A stretch of 61,656 nt of DNA from Geobacteraceae bacterium GWC2_55_20 (GTDB lineage: Bacteria > Desulfobacterota > Desulfuromonadia > Geobacterales > Pseudopelobacteraceae): positions 1 through 61,656 of the forward strand of contig MGZK01000015.1 of NCBI GenBank assembly GCA_001802125.1. The letters run 5' to 3'. The translations under genes and the position numbers were made by a program. Under the pieces are notes generated by a model. It was not told where the DNA came from and made no database searches. It worked only from the letters and a program-made list of their open reading frames with translations. Shown piece after piece: positions 39,292-49,979 of this stretch (the stretch's first letter is position 1; every line of letters begins with the position of its first letter).

Positions 39292-39320
39292 AAACTACAG
39301 ATATCAACCCTGAATGTCAA
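39292..39320 (-). promoter_or_regulatory. Candidate promoter of the ileS operon
   Basis: Minus strand: TTGACA (39320-39315), 17-bp spacer, TAGTTT (39297-39292). The -35 is perfect, the -10 keeps the three most conserved positions. A start near 39285 gives a short leader with no T-box features. Confidence 0.5.
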
Positions 39321-39430
39321 GGAATCGGGGCCGGTCATGCTCGCCCCCGGCGCCATTATATTTGAGATTGTCAAACTGTTAATCTGTGATAACTTTATAG
39401 TCAATCAGCTGCCGATAACAGGGGAGTTTC

Positions 39431-41488
39431 ATGTTGGCCTCGACTGAACCGATATACTTGAGTGAGCTGAATGGGGCTCACGGCAAAAGAATCAGAAACT
39501 ATGTCTGGGTTCTGGCGGTAGGCTGGACGCTGGTGATAGCCAGCTCATTCTGGTGGTCGTATTGTCAGCACGACCACGAAATCGTCGAATTCGGTCGTGC
39601 CGAGGCCAGGGCGGCGATCGAAAGGGACATCATGTATCGCCGCTGGGCGTCCTTGCAGAGCGGCCTGTATGTTGAAATCTCCGAGAAACACCCCCCCAAC
39701 CCAGGTCTATCCCATGTTCCGGGTCGGGATATCACTACCACGACCGGTCGCAAGCTGACCATGCTGAACCCGGCTTATATGACCCGCCAGGTCTACGAAA
39801 TGGCACGTGAGAGCAAGTTTGTCGGACGCGGTCACCTGACCAGTCTGAAGCCGATTCGGCCGGAAAACGGCCCGGATCCCTGGGAACGCGAGAGCCTGCT
39901 TACTCTCGAAAAGGGCGCCAAAGAGGTCAGCGAGATCCAGGAGTCGGGTGGAGGACGCTTCATGCGTCTGATGCGTCCGCTTGTCACAGACGAGTCCTGC
40001 CTCAAGTGTCACGCATATTATGGATACAAAATCGGCGAGATACGTGGCGGGCTTAGTATTTCGATTCCGCTGGCCGGCCTGGAAGCCGCGGCGCACCGCG
40101 GGCTTCAGGGCAGCGCCGCCGGTCATGGGCTGATGTTGCTGCTGGGGTTGGGCGTCATCGGTCTGGGGGCGGACCAGCTTTCCCGCAGCGCCCGTGCCCA
40201 GAAACGGATTGAGAATGAGCTGCACCTGTCGAACCAACAGCTGGAACAGGAAATAGCCGAGCGGCAGGTGGCGCAGGAGGCGCAGCAGGAAAGCGAAGCC
40301 CGCCTGCGTATTGTGGCCGATTTTGCCTCTGACTGGGAATATTGGCGCTTACCCGACGGTTCCTTCGAGTATGTTTCTCCTTCCGCCGCCGAGTTTACCG
40401 GCTATGAAGCTGAAGAATTCATCAATGACCGGGAATTGTTATATCGCGTCATCCATCCCGACGATCGGGAAAATTTCAGGCATCACACCCATCAGGTCGA
40501 TGAAAAAGGCCGGATACTGCCGATCGAGATCAGAATTGTGAAAAAGAATGGTAAGGTCAGTTGGGTCGGACACACCTGCCGGCAGGTACATACCCGGGAT
40601 GGACGCTCTTGGGGGTGGCGGGCCAGTAACCAGGATATCACCGATCGTAAACAGATTGAGTTTGAGCTGTTCGAACAGACCGAACAGCTTAAGGAGGAAG
40701 TGACTGAGCGCGAGGCGTCACAGGATGAGCTGGAACGACTGAATCATTCTCTGGAGGAGCGCGTAAGCACGACGGTAAACGAACTGCGCCGCAAGGACCA
40801 GATGCTGATTCAGCAGAGCCGTCTGGCCGCGATGGGGGAAATGATCAATAATATTGCTCATCAGTGGCGGCAGCCGCTCAACAATATCGGTCTGATCATC
40901 CAGAATCTTCAGCTTTCATACGATTCCGGAACTATCAGCGGTGAAGAGATGGAGACTGAAACCCGCAAGGCGATGGCGGTTATCATGCACATGTCCCGCA
41001 CCATTGACGACTTCCGCAACTTCTTCCGAGAGGATAAGGAGAGACAGGGCTTTCACATCAACAGTGCCGTCAAGCGCGCCTTGGAGTTCGTTTCGGCTTC
41101 CATGGAGAGCCGCGGCATACGTGTCACGATCGAAACCGAGCAGGACGTCGCCGTAACCGGTTATCCCAGCGAGTATTCTCAAGTGCTGCTGAATGTGATT
41201 GCCAATGCATGCGAGGCCTGCTCCGAGCGCTGCGTGACCGATCCGCGCATTGACATCATCATAACCAGTGAAAACAGCCGTTCGGTGGTCTATGTCCGCG
41301 ACAACTGCGGCGGCATTCCGGATGAAATCATGCCGAAAATATTCGATCCGTACTTTACTACCCGAGAGCCGGACAAGGGGTCCGGCATCGGCCTTTATAT
41401 GTCCAAGGTGATTATCGAGCTGAACATGGGGGGAAGTCTGACTGCCCGCAATCTGGATGGCGGGGCGGAGTTCAGGATAGAGGTCTGA
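39431..41488 (+). CDS. Histidine kinase with periplasmic heme-motif (DUF3365/Tll0287-like) sensor and PAS domain
   Basis: A 685-aa sensor kinase. A membrane segment (about 24-44) leads to a periplasmic domain of the Tll0287-like type carrying one c-type heme motif, C190-x-x-C193-H194, then a second membrane segment near 235-255, coiled coil, a PAS/PAC domain (about 290-415), the phosphoacceptor H477 in [12 protein letters not shown], and an ATPase domain with [14 protein letters not shown] and [10 protein letters not shown]. It likely senses redox state or a gas ligand through heme. GGGGAG precedes the ATG. The next gene, three bases on, is a second kinase; no response regulator is adjacent. 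Confidence 0.9.
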   Translation: MLASTEPIYLSELNGAHGKRIRNYVWVLAVGWTLVIASSFWWSYCQHDHEIVEFGRAEARAAIERDIMYRRWASLQSGLYVEISEKHPPNPGLSHVPGRDITTTTGRKLTMLNPAYMTRQVYEMARESKFVGRGHLTSLKPIRPENGPDPWERESLLTLEKGAKEVSEIQESGGGRFMRLMRPLVTDESCLKCHAYYGYKIGEIRGGLSISIPLAGLEAAAHRGLQGSAAGHGLMLLLGLGVIGLGADQLSRSARAQKRIENELHLSNQQLEQEIAERQVAQEAQQESEARLRIVADFASDWEYWRLPDGSFEYVSPSAAEFTGYEAEEFINDRELLYRVIHPDDRENFRHHTHQVDEKGRILPIEIRIVKKNGKVSWVGHTCRQVHTRDGRSWGWRASNQDITDRKQIEFELFEQTEQLKEEVTEREASQDELERLNHSLEERVSTTVNELRRKDQMLIQQSRLAAMGEMINNIAHQWRQPLNNIGLIIQNLQLSYDSGTISGEEMETETRKAMAVIMHMSRTIDDFRNFFREDKERQGFHINSAVKRALEFVSASMESRGIRVTIETEQDVAVTGYPSEYSQVLLNVIANACEACSERCVTDPRIDIIITSENSRSVVYVRDNCGGIPDEIMPKIFDPYFTTREPDKGSGIGLYMSKVIIELNMGGSLTARNLDGGAEFRIEV

Positions 41489-41491
41489 CGG

Positions 41492-42568
41492 GTGGATCAA
41501 TTGAATGTCATTCATATCGTCATGCTCTTTTCGATCGTGTTCCAGTTTGCCGCGGCGATTCTGGCATTGCGCCTGATACGCCTCAGCGGCGTGGTGGCGG
41601 CCTGGAGCCTGGTTGCCGGCGGACTGCTGATAATGGGAGTTCGCCGTGCCGTTGCATTTCTGCACATAATCAGTGGTTCCAGCCAGGGCGACATGACGGT
41701 CGAATTGCTTGGCCTGTTGATCTCATTGTTAATGCTTGTCGGCATATATCGCATCAAACCGCTTTTTGTTCAGTTGATTCAGTCGCGGGAAAATCTGCTT
41801 GCCAACCAGCTCCAGTTGCAGGAAATCAATCAGACACTTGCCGGCCGTGTCGAATGTGAAGTCAAGGCCAACCTCGAAAAGGATCGCATGATGATGCTGC
41901 AGGCCCGTGAGGCGGTCATGGGCGAGATGATCGGTAATGTTGCCCATCAGTGGAAGCAACCGCTCAACAATCTTGCCCTCAATATCCAAGAGATGCAGTA
42001 CTCCCACAGAATCCAGGCCTTGACTGATGAGGAGATGGAGCGCGGGACGGCCCGTTCCATGGAGCTGATCGGTTTCATGTCCCATACGATCGACGATTTC
42101 AGGAATTTCTTTTCACCCCGCAAGCCGATCCGTATCTTTTCATTGGCGGACGAAGTGGAACGGGCACTCTCCTTTGTGGCGCATTCCTATCTCCACCGTG
42201 GGATAACTGTCACAAGTCATGTCGAGGAAAACTCACGGCTGACCGGACCGCCGAATGAACTTACCCAGGTATTGATGAATATCCTTCAGAATGCGAGTGA
42301 CGCTTTCCAGGGGAAAAATATCGAAAAACCGAAGGTTGAAGTGTTAGTCACCCGTGAACAGGAAAGGGCCGTGGTCAGAATCCGTGATAATGCCGGCGGA
42401 ATCGCTCCTGACATGCTTGAGCGGATTTTCGACGCATATGTGTCCTCGAAGCCGAATGGCTCCGGCATCGGATTACATATGTCGCGCGGTATCATCGAAC
42501 GGTCTTTCAGAGGAGTGATCAGCGCGATGAATGTTGAAGGAGGTGCCGAGTTCAAGATAACCATATGA
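41492..42568 (+). CDS. Membrane-bound histidine kinase without a recognisable sensor domain
   Basis: A 358-aa kinase beginning at a GTG with a GAGG site seven bases upstream. Three or so hydrophobic segments fill residues 5-95, followed by a short coiled coil, the phosphoacceptor H152 in GNVAHQWKQPLNN and an ATPase domain (NASDAF, DNAGGIAP, GSGIGLHMSRG). The H-box is very like that of the upstream kinase, so the pair may be a tandem duplication in which this copy kept only a membrane module. It may cross-phosphorylate or modulate its neighbour. Confidence 0.88.
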   Translation: MDQLNVIHIVMLFSIVFQFAAAILALRLIRLSGVVAAWSLVAGGLLIMGVRRAVAFLHIISGSSQGDMTVELLGLLISLLMLVGIYRIKPLFVQLIQSRENLLANQLQLQEINQTLAGRVECEVKANLEKDRMMMLQAREAVMGEMIGNVAHQWKQPLNNLALNIQEMQYSHRIQALTDEEMERGTARSMELIGFMSHTIDDFRNFFSPRKPIRIFSLADEVERALSFVAHSYLHRGITVTSHVEENSRLTGPPNELTQVLMNILQNASDAFQGKNIEKPKVEVLVTREQERAVVRIRDNAGGIAPDMLERIFDAYVSSKPNGSGIGLHMSRGIIERSFRGVISAMNVEGGAEFKITI

Positions 42569-42650
42569 CGGCGGCGCAGGCCCCGGCATATTCCAGCTTG
42601 CATTAACCCTCCCGACTCTGCTATCCTTTTGCGCCATTTTACCCACCTGA

Positions 42651-43721
<1,071 letters not shown>

Positions 43722-43736
43722 TTTTGCGATAAAACA

Positions 43737-43775
43737 CGGGGGACGGTAAACGGCATGATCGGTTTCCGTCCCCCG
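43737..43775 (+). terminator. Hairpin terminator after mreB
   Basis: Perfect 10-bp stem CGGGGGACGG / CCGTCCCCCG, extended inward by AAAC/GTTT. The trailing sequence is only moderately T-rich (GTATTATTCTT). Confidence 0.6.
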
Positions 43776-43801
43776 GTATTATTCTTCTCCCCTGGTTTCT
43801 T

Positions 43802-44869
43802 ATGACATCTCCCTCCGTTGACATAATCGTTCCGGTCTGGAATAACCCTTTTGAGACCCGTGCCTGCCTGGCGGCCATACTTGAGCATTCAGCGGATGCG
43901 CGGCTGATTATTGTCGATAACGGCAGCAGCCGCGAGACCGAGCTGATGCTGGAGGAATTCTCCGAGCCGCTCGGAGAGGCCGGCCTGTTTATCAAGTCCG
44001 AACGCAATATTGGACTGGTGCCGGCCATCAACATGGGACTGGCCCGTTCCGACAGCGATTTCGCCGTCATCGTGCGCCCGCATGTGACGGTTGGCAGGGG
44101 CTGGCTCACCGTGCTGCTTGACGATGCCGAAAAAGTCAACGCAGGAATACTGTCGCCGATGTTTACCGGCAAGAACGCTCCCGCAATTCCAGCGCTGGTT
44201 CCGGGCTGCTCGTTGATGGAAAGCTGCACGGTCTCGTTTTCGGTCCTGCTGCTGCGCGGCGAGATGCGGATCCTGACCGGCTGTTTTGATGAACAGCTGG
44301 ATGGAGGAGAGTGGTGTCTCAGGGAATATGTGCGGCGAACTGCCGACAAGGGCTACCGGACCTTTATCACCAGCCGGTCGGTTGTGGCCTGCGGCGAAGC
44401 AGCTTCGTTCGGCTCAACCGTTCGCCGTACTGAAATGCTGAACAGCAGCCGCATCACGTATCTCTCCAGCTGGGGGCCTGCCCGCAATTATGTAGTATAT
44501 TTCGGGAAGGAAGCTGAAGCCGGATCATTGAACGACACCGTGGAAGCGATTCTGGACGGCGCCCGCCAGGGACATCATTTCACCCTGATGCTGCACAGCC
44601 GCCAGTACTCGGATTTCCGGCGTATGGGGTGGAACGGACTGCATACCGGCATCGAACTTTGCTGCTTGTCGATGCTCTTTCCGCAAAGGGATTTGCTGAA
44701 GAGGCTGGCAGCGCTTTGCAAGGATCTGCCCGGCATGGTGGAGGTGCGCGGCTGTGAGCGAGTGACCTTCCCCGGAGCAAATAACGCGATTTCGATCGGA
44801 ACGCTTTTGGGATCAATCTCGGAGCGAACTACAAACAAACAAATCCAACTCAAGGAGGCGCCGGAATGA
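43802..44869 (+). CDS. GT2-family glycosyltransferase-like protein
   Basis: A 355-aa protein with the GT-A start [30 protein letters not shown], and the [15 protein letters not shown] helix. Where the DxD metal motif is expected (before VTVGRGWL), the sequence reads VIVRPHV, without acidic residues. The last 110 residues resemble no catalytic domain I know. No good ribosome site is visible. It overlaps gmhA by four bases and precedes hldE, so a role in LPS core or heptosylation is likely by context; activity as a metal-dependent transferase is doubtful. Confidence 0.75.
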   Translation: MTSPSVDIIVPVWNNPFETRACLAAILEHSADARLIIVDNGSSRETELMLEEFSEPLGEAGLFIKSERNIGLVPAINMGLARSDSDFAVIVRPHVTVGRGWLTVLLDDAEKVNAGILSPMFTGKNAPAIPALVPGCSLMESCTVSFSVLLLRGEMRILTGCFDEQLDGGEWCLREYVRRTADKGYRTFITSRSVVACGEAASFGSTVRRTEMLNSSRITYLSSWGPARNYVVYFGKEAEAGSLNDTVEAILDGARQGHHFTLMLHSRQYSDFRRMGWNGLHTGIELCCLSMLFPQRDLLKRLAALCKDLPGMVEVRGCERVTFPGANNAISIGTLLGSISERTTNKQIQLKEAPE

Positions 44870-45435
44870 TACCGGAAATCAGTGCTCAATTGCAGGACCA
44901 TCACAACATGGTTGAACGCATCGAGCGTGAAATGACTCCGGCGATTGCCGAGCTTGCCATTTTGCTGGTCGATACCTTCAGGCGCGGCGGAAAGTTGCTG
45001 GTGATGGGGAATGGAGGCTCGGCGGCTGATTCGCAACACTTTGTCGCTGAAATCGTCGGCCGCTTCAAGATGGAACGTTGCGGCCTGCCGGCCATCGCAT
45101 TGTCCACGGATACTTCGATCCTGACCGCCATCGGCAACGACTACGGTTTCGATCTGGTGTTCCGGCGCCAGGTCGAGGCTCTGGCTGCGTCAGGTGACAT
45201 GGTGATCGGCATATCGACCAGCGGCAATTCTGCCAACGTCAGGAACGCACTGGAACTGGCCCGTGAAAAGGGGTGCCGCACGGCCGGGCTGCTGGGAAAA
45301 GATGGCGGCGGCATCCGGGGGCTTTGCGACCTGTCACTGGTCGTGCCCAGCGATGATACTCCCCGCATTCAGGAAGGACATGGAATCATCATCCATATCG
45401 TCTGCGACCTGGTCGAAAAAGCGATGTTCGCTTAA
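44866..45435 (+). CDS. gmhA: Sedoheptulose 7-phosphate isomerase GmhA
   Basis: First step of ADP-heptose synthesis for lipopolysaccharide. The 189-aa SIS-domain protein has [19 protein letters not shown], the active-site segment [34 protein letters not shown] and a C-terminal [16 protein letters not shown] with the catalytic Glu/His. Full length. It is coupled to the upstream glycosyltransferase by ATGA and followed 29 bases later by hldE; only gmhB is missing from the local heptose set. Confidence 0.95.
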   Translation: MIPEISAQLQDHHNMVERIEREMTPAIAELAILLVDTFRRGGKLLVMGNGGSAADSQHFVAEIVGRFKMERCGLPAIALSTDTSILTAIGNDYGFDLVFRRQVEALAASGDMVIGISTSGNSANVRNALELAREKGCRTAGLLGKDGGGIRGLCDLSLVVPSDDTPRIQEGHGIIIHIVCDLVEKAMFA

Positions 45436-45464
45436 CGGGCAGAATTCGTGTGATCGGAGGAATA

Positions 45465-46937
45465 ATGGATCGCAAAACGGTCGAATCGCTTTTTTCACAT
45501 GCTGCGGAAATCCGCTGCCTGGTGGTTGGTGACCTGATGCTGGATGAATACCTGTGGGGCAAGGCCGAGCGCATATCTCCGGAGGCCCCGGTGCAGGTGG
45601 TCGATGTGCTGCGCGAGGAGCTGCGTCTGGGTGGAGCCGGCAACGTGGTGAACAACCTGGTGGCGCTGGGGGCGCAGGTGGCGGTTTGTTCGGTTATCGG
45701 CGATGATCAGAACGGCTGGTCGCTGCTGAAGGAGTTCGGCAGGCGGGATGTGGCCAGCGATGCCATCTTCCTCGACCCCGGCCGCCGTACCAGCCGCAAA
45801 ACACGCGTGGTGGCGGCCAATCAGCAGATAGTGCGCATAGACCGCGAATCACGCGAGGCGTTACCGGCTGCTTTTGAAAAACAGATCTGTGATTGGGTCG
45901 CCGCACATATCAGGGAATTTCAGGTGATTGTGCTGTCGGATTATAGCAAGGGGGTGCTGACGCCGGCTGTGATCGCCGCGATCGTATCATTGGCAGCGGA
46001 AACCGGAATACCGGTGCTGGTGGATCCCAAGGGAAACGACTATATCCGTTACTGCGGTGCGACCCTGCTGACCCCCAATCGCAAGGAGGCCGAGGCGGCA
46101 TCCGGCATAGCGATCCGGGATGCCGACTCGCTGACACGTGCAGCAAACGCGATCATGGATACAGCCGGACTCAGGCACCTTCTGATAACTCGTAGCGAAG
46201 AGGGGATGTCGCTCTTTTCGAAGGGGGAGGATGCGGTACATATTCCGACCGTTGCCCGTGAAGTGTTCGATGTCTCCGGCGCCGGGGACACTGTGCTGGC
46301 GGCGCTGGCGGTAGGCATCGCATCCGGTTGCGGGATGGTGGAGGCTGCGCGGCTTGCCAACGTTGCCGCCGGCATCGCCGTCGGCAAGCTTGGCACTTCG
46401 ATCGTTACTCCACAGGAAATCATTGAAGTGGTGGCATTGAGCCACCATGACAGTGACTCAAAAATAAAGAGCCGGGACGTTCTGGCCCTGCTGATTGCCG
46501 CGGAGCAGGCCAAGGGGAAGCAGGTTGTCTTCACCAACGGCTGTTTTGACCTCTTGCATGCCGGTCATGTGAAGTACCTGCAAAAAGCCCGTGGCCTGGG
46601 TGACCTGCTGGTGCTGGGGCTCAACAGCGATGCTTCGGTACGACGTCTTAAAGGGGCGAAGCGTCCCCTGATCAACGAGGACGAACGTGCCCACATTCTG
46701 GCCGCGCTGTATTGCATCGATTATGTCACGATCTTTGACGAGGATACCCCGCTTGAGCTGATCAAGGCCCTGAAGCCGCTGATACTGGTCAAGGGAGGCG
46801 ATTATTCGCTTGATGGCGTGGTGGGCAGGGATATTGTGGAGCAATACGGCGGCCGGGTGGAGCTGGTTTCGTTTGTTGACGGGAAATCCACCTCCAACAT
46901 TATCGACAAGGTGCTGGAACGTTATTCGATGGAATAA
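45465..46937 (+). CDS. hldE: Bifunctional heptose 7-phosphate kinase / heptose 1-phosphate adenylyltransferase HldE
   Basis: Performs two steps of ADP-heptose synthesis. The 490-aa protein has an N-terminal ribokinase-like domain (about 1-325): VVGDLMLDEYLWG, LGGAGNVVNNLVALGA, the VSGAGDTVLAALAVG anion hole with the catalytic aspartate. The C-terminal cytidylyltransferase-like domain (about 345-490) has VFTNGCFDLLHAGHVKYL (HxGH), LGLNSDASVRRLKG and VKGGDY. The ATG at 45465 follows GGAGGAA. Confidence 0.96.
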   Translation: MDRKTVESLFSHAAEIRCLVVGDLMLDEYLWGKAERISPEAPVQVVDVLREELRLGGAGNVVNNLVALGAQVAVCSVIGDDQNGWSLLKEFGRRDVASDAIFLDPGRRTSRKTRVVAANQQIVRIDRESREALPAAFEKQICDWVAAHIREFQVIVLSDYSKGVLTPAVIAAIVSLAAETGIPVLVDPKGNDYIRYCGATLLTPNRKEAEAASGIAIRDADSLTRAANAIMDTAGLRHLLITRSEEGMSLFSKGEDAVHIPTVAREVFDVSGAGDTVLAALAVGIASGCGMVEAARLANVAAGIAVGKLGTSIVTPQEIIEVVALSHHDSDSKIKSRDVLALLIAAEQAKGKQVVFTNGCFDLLHAGHVKYLQKARGLGDLLVLGLNSDASVRRLKGAKRPLINEDERAHILAALYCIDYVTIFDEDTPLELIKALKPLILVKGGDYSLDGVVGRDIVEQYGGRVELVSFVDGKSTSNIIDKVLERYSME

Positions 46938-47022
46938 TCTCATCTGATTAATCTGGTTTTAGGGATTGTTTTCTGATATGAGAAGGCATTCCATGATTAT
47001 TTGATATGCAACGGGAGCGGCC

Positions 47023-47763
47023 ATGGCACAGAAAAGCGAACCACGCAGGGAACTCTGGATACTTGGTGTACGGCCCGGTGACGGGCGTGAAGCGATTCTT
47101 ACGTCATACCTGGAAGCGGGCGGCTACAGTTGCCGGCTGGAGCAGTATGACAATATTGAACAGGGGCGCCCGTTGGGAATAGTGCTGGACATATCACCGT
47201 TCTCCGACGATGGCTGGGGTTTGCTGCTGAAGATAAAAGGCTCTCCGGCAACCCGTAACATCCCGGTGCTGCCGGTGTTTCTGAGCGAAATGGGCAAGGT
47301 CGGAGGAGTCTTTCCGGTGGCCGGTTTTTTCATGCTTCCGGTGGATGAACAGTACCTGCTGGAACGATTGGCGGTATATGGTTTGACCGAGGAGGCTGAA
47401 ACCTGGGATCTGCAGGCGCTGGTGGTGTCCCGTGCCGGTGAGGAAAAGTTGTCCAAGGCGATTGAATCAATAGGATTCGAAGTCGTTAAGGGCTATACCG
47501 GCAAGGAAGCGTTGGCGCTAACCTCGATCCATCCCAAGTACATGGCCTTTTGCACCCATATGCTGCCGGATATGTCCGCTTTTGAACTGCTGGAAAAGTT
47601 CAGGCTATATCCCTACAGCAGCAACACGCCGATCTTCGTGTTGTTGAAAGATGAGATGAAGGAGGGTGAAAAACTCGCCATGAGTCGCGAGGTCGCTCAC
47701 CTGGTAAGCAAGAAACAGCTTACCTGCGATGAGTTCCTGGCCCACCTGCGGCGGCGGGACTAA
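47023..47763 (+). CDS. Degenerate tandem receiver-domain protein
   Basis: A 246-aa protein that folds best as two receiver-like halves (about 10-120 and 128-240). The first keeps an aspartate at the usual phosphorylation strand (GIVLDISPFSDDGWGLL) but lacks the acidic pair near the N-terminus. In the second, MAFCTHMLPDMSAFELLEKF aligns with the canonical LLDLMLPDMDGFELL so that the phospho-accepting Asp is Thr. There is no output domain. It may be a phosphorylation-independent adaptor. GGGAG precedes the ATG; no signalling partner is next to it. Confidence 0.7.
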   Translation: MAQKSEPRRELWILGVRPGDGREAILTSYLEAGGYSCRLEQYDNIEQGRPLGIVLDISPFSDDGWGLLLKIKGSPATRNIPVLPVFLSEMGKVGGVFPVAGFFMLPVDEQYLLERLAVYGLTEEAETWDLQALVVSRAGEEKLSKAIESIGFEVVKGYTGKEALALTSIHPKYMAFCTHMLPDMSAFELLEKFRLYPYSSNTPIFVLLKDEMKEGEKLAMSREVAHLVSKKQLTCDEFLAHLRRRD

Positions 47764-47790
47764 GCCGGATATTGCAATGACTGTTATAAA

Positions 47791-47824
47791 AACAGCCGCT
47801 GTCCCGATCGGGACAGCGGCTGTT
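47791..47824. terminator. 34-bp perfect palindrome, bidirectional terminator
   Basis: The sequence from 47791 to 47824 (AACAGCCGCTGTCCCGA and its exact complement) is a perfect palindrome between convergent genes. Flanking TTT on the right and AAAA on the left give short T-runs for both strands. Confidence 0.8.
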
Positions 47825-47847
47825 TCAGTTCGTATTTCGCAGACCCG

Positions 47848-48831
47848 TTACAGCAAACCGTTCAGATCTTTTAGCTCCACGCTCGCTTTGGCACGCAGGT
47901 CCTTGGCCCATTGGCTGTAGCGTTCCTCGGATTTCTTGCGGTAGATCGCTTCCTCGATCTCGTTTTTGAGCCCCTCGAACGGTTTCAGTTTACCGCTGAT
48001 ACGCTCTTCAAGCTTGATGATGTGGAATCCGGCCGGGGTATATACCAGCTCGCTGACATCACCCGGCTTCATGGTCAAAATCGCATTGCCCAGTTCCGTC
48101 TGCATGTCGGCTTTCTTGAATGTTCCCAGGTCCCCGCCATCCTTGCGTGCGGCCGGATCCTCGGAATAACTTTTGGCCAGTTCGGCAAAATCCTTGCCGC
48201 TCTTGGCCTCGGCCAGCACCATCAGCGCGGTGGTCATGGTGCGCTTGATCTCGTCCGCCGGAGCTTTTTCGCTGGTCTTGAAGAAGATATGCCTTGCCCG
48301 GAAGGTCTCGTCCTCGGTGTATTTCGCGCTGTTGGCGTTATAGTATTCATGCATTTCGGTGTCACTGACATGAATCTTGGCACGGACCTCCATGCTGATC
48401 AGTTTCAGCTTTTCAATCTGTTCCTGCAGTTGGTTGCGATACTGGTCAAAGGATAGGCCCTGGTTGGCAAGAGCGGAAACCAGCGCTTCCTGGTTGGGCA
48501 TGTTGTTCTGCTTCTTGACGTCTTCGATGGCCTGCCGGACCTCTTCCTCGGATACCTTTATGTTCAGCTCGCGGACCTTCTGCTCGACCAGCTTTTTTTC
48601 CACAAGCCGGTCGAGAACTGTACGTCTGATCTGGCTGCGTGCGGCACTGTCAATGGCCGACCGTTTTTCAGCCTCGTTGATTACCGGCTGGGCTTCGCGA
48701 TTGATTTCGTACAGCGTGACGACTTCATCGTTTACTATTGCCGCTATTGCGTTAATCACGGCGGCCTTGGCATGACCGGTTGACAGAAGCAGCATTGTTA
48801 CCAACATCAGGGGCAGGGCAAGATTCTTCAT
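47848..48831 (-). CDS. SurA-like periplasmic peptidyl-prolyl isomerase
   Basis: A 327-aa exported foldase: signal peptide MKNLALPLMLVTMLLLSTGHAKA, an N-terminal SurA-type chaperone region (AIVNDEVVTLYEINRE, QNNMPNQEALVSALANQGLSFDQYR, about 22-150) and one parvulin domain (about 175-275, ARHIFFKTSEKAP..DGGDLGTFKKADM..GFHIIKLEE). It probably helps outer-membrane protein folding. The ATG at 48831 was chosen for its signal peptide. It is the last gene of the mfd - PrsA-like - SurA-like run. Confidence 0.88.
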   Translation of the reverse strand: MKNLALPLMLVTMLLLSTGHAKAAVINAIAAIVNDEVVTLYEINREAQPVINEAEKRSAIDSAARSQIRRTVLDRLVEKKLVEQKVRELNIKVSEEEVRQAIEDVKKQNNMPNQEALVSALANQGLSFDQYRNQLQEQIEKLKLISMEVRAKIHVSDTEMHEYYNANSAKYTEDETFRARHIFFKTSEKAPADEIKRTMTTALMVLAEAKSGKDFAELAKSYSEDPAARKDGGDLGTFKKADMQTELGNAILTMKPGDVSELVYTPAGFHIIKLEERISGKLKPFEGLKNEIEEAIYRKKSEERYSQWAKDLRAKASVELKDLNGLL

Positions 48832-48850
48832 AGTATCATCCGTTCCATTT

Positions 48851-48883
48851 AAAAAACATGAGGGTGGGCTGGTGCCCACCCTC
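48851..48883 (-). terminator. Terminator-like hairpin between the two foldase genes
   Basis: Perfect 10-bp stem GAGGGTGGGC / GCCCACCCTC with a TGGT/ACCA loop; in the minus direction a T6 run follows after three bases. It should lower expression of the SurA-like gene relative to the one before it. Confidence 0.7.
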
Positions 48884-48912
48884 GCGGTTATGCTGCCTGT
48901 TCGACAACGAGA

Positions 48913-49854
48913 TTACTTCTTTTCCGGCGCTGCGGCCGGCTTGGCTGCGTCTGCAGGTTTGTTTTCTTCCGGTTTGCCGCCCATCTCGTTCAAAACATCT
49001 TCCTTGACAGTGACCTTGGCGGTCTTCTTCAGCTCTTCCTTGATCTTCTGGAACACTTCCTGCTGCCTGGACGGCATGATTGCTCCCTTGATCTGCTCTT
49101 TCACCTCTTCGAGCGGACGGATGCCGGCGGGGCGTTTACCGGTCAGCTTGATGATGTGGAATCCGAAATCAGACTTGACCACATCCGATACCTGGCCTTC
49201 CTTGAGAGCCAAAGCTGCCTTTTCGAAGGCCGGCACCATGCTGCCCTTGCCGAACCACCCCAGATCGCCACCCTTGGCTGAAGAGGAATCAACCGAGCTC
49301 TTCTTGGCCAGTTCCTCGAAATTGCCGCCGGATTTTATCTGTGCCAGGATGTCCTTGGCTTCCTTCTCGGTCTTTACCAGGATATGGCTGGCCTTGATCT
49401 GCTCGCCGGTCTTGAACTTGTCCTTGTTCTGCTCGTAGAATTTTTTGAGGTCCTCGTCCGATACATTGGATTCGGTTTCGACCTTTTTCTTGAGGAACGC
49501 CTCGACGATCAGTCGTTTCTTGAGATCCTGGAGTTTTTCCTCGATTTCCGGCCCCTTGTCGATGCCATCTTTGGAAGCCTGCTGCAGGATCAGCTCGCGG
49601 ATTACCATCGTGTCCAGCATCTCCTTGCGCCCCTGTGGGGTGTCGGCCATTGCCTTCAGGTATTCCGGCAGATTCTTGAGTTCACGCTCAAAGTCGCCGG
49701 TAGTGATGGTGCCGCCATTGACTTCGGCCATGACCTTGCCTGTTTTTTTGCCGGCCGAACCGGTTTCACCGGTAGGTGAGCCGCCTTTGCAGCCAAATAG
49801 TGCAACCGCGCAGAGGGCGGTGGTCAGCAGTTTCACGGTGGTAATCGTTTTCAC
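48913..49854 (-). CDS. PrsA-like parvulin-type lipoprotein isomerase
   Basis: A 313-aa lipoprotein: signal peptide with lipobox LFGC (Cys22), a helical chaperone region beginning VMAEVNGGTITTGDFEREL, and a parvulin domain (about 150-245, KASHILVKTEKEAKDIL..GGDLGWFGKGSMVPAFEKAA..GFHIIKLTGKRP). The tail is Lys/Ala/Pro-rich. It starts at GTG with a good AAGGAG site. It should assist folding of exported proteins and is matured by LspA. Confidence 0.9.
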   Translation of the reverse strand: MKTITTVKLLTTALCAVALFGCKGGSPTGETGSAGKKTGKVMAEVNGGTITTGDFERELKNLPEYLKAMADTPQGRKEMLDTMVIRELILQQASKDGIDKGPEIEEKLQDLKKRLIVEAFLKKKVETESNVSDEDLKKFYEQNKDKFKTGEQIKASHILVKTEKEAKDILAQIKSGGNFEELAKKSSVDSSSAKGGDLGWFGKGSMVPAFEKAALALKEGQVSDVVKSDFGFHIIKLTGKRPAGIRPLEEVKEQIKGAIMPSRQQEVFQKIKEELKKTAKVTVKEDVLNEMGGKPEENKPADAAKPAAAPEKK

Positions 49855-49979
49855 GTAACGCTCCTTTTTTATTGCGATTAAGTATGATCAAAAACTTTAA
49901 AAAACTAGCATATAAAGGGTGGCTGATGCAAGATTATTCCGTCTTGTTGCTAAGCCGGGACCCCCGTCTGATGCTGCCG

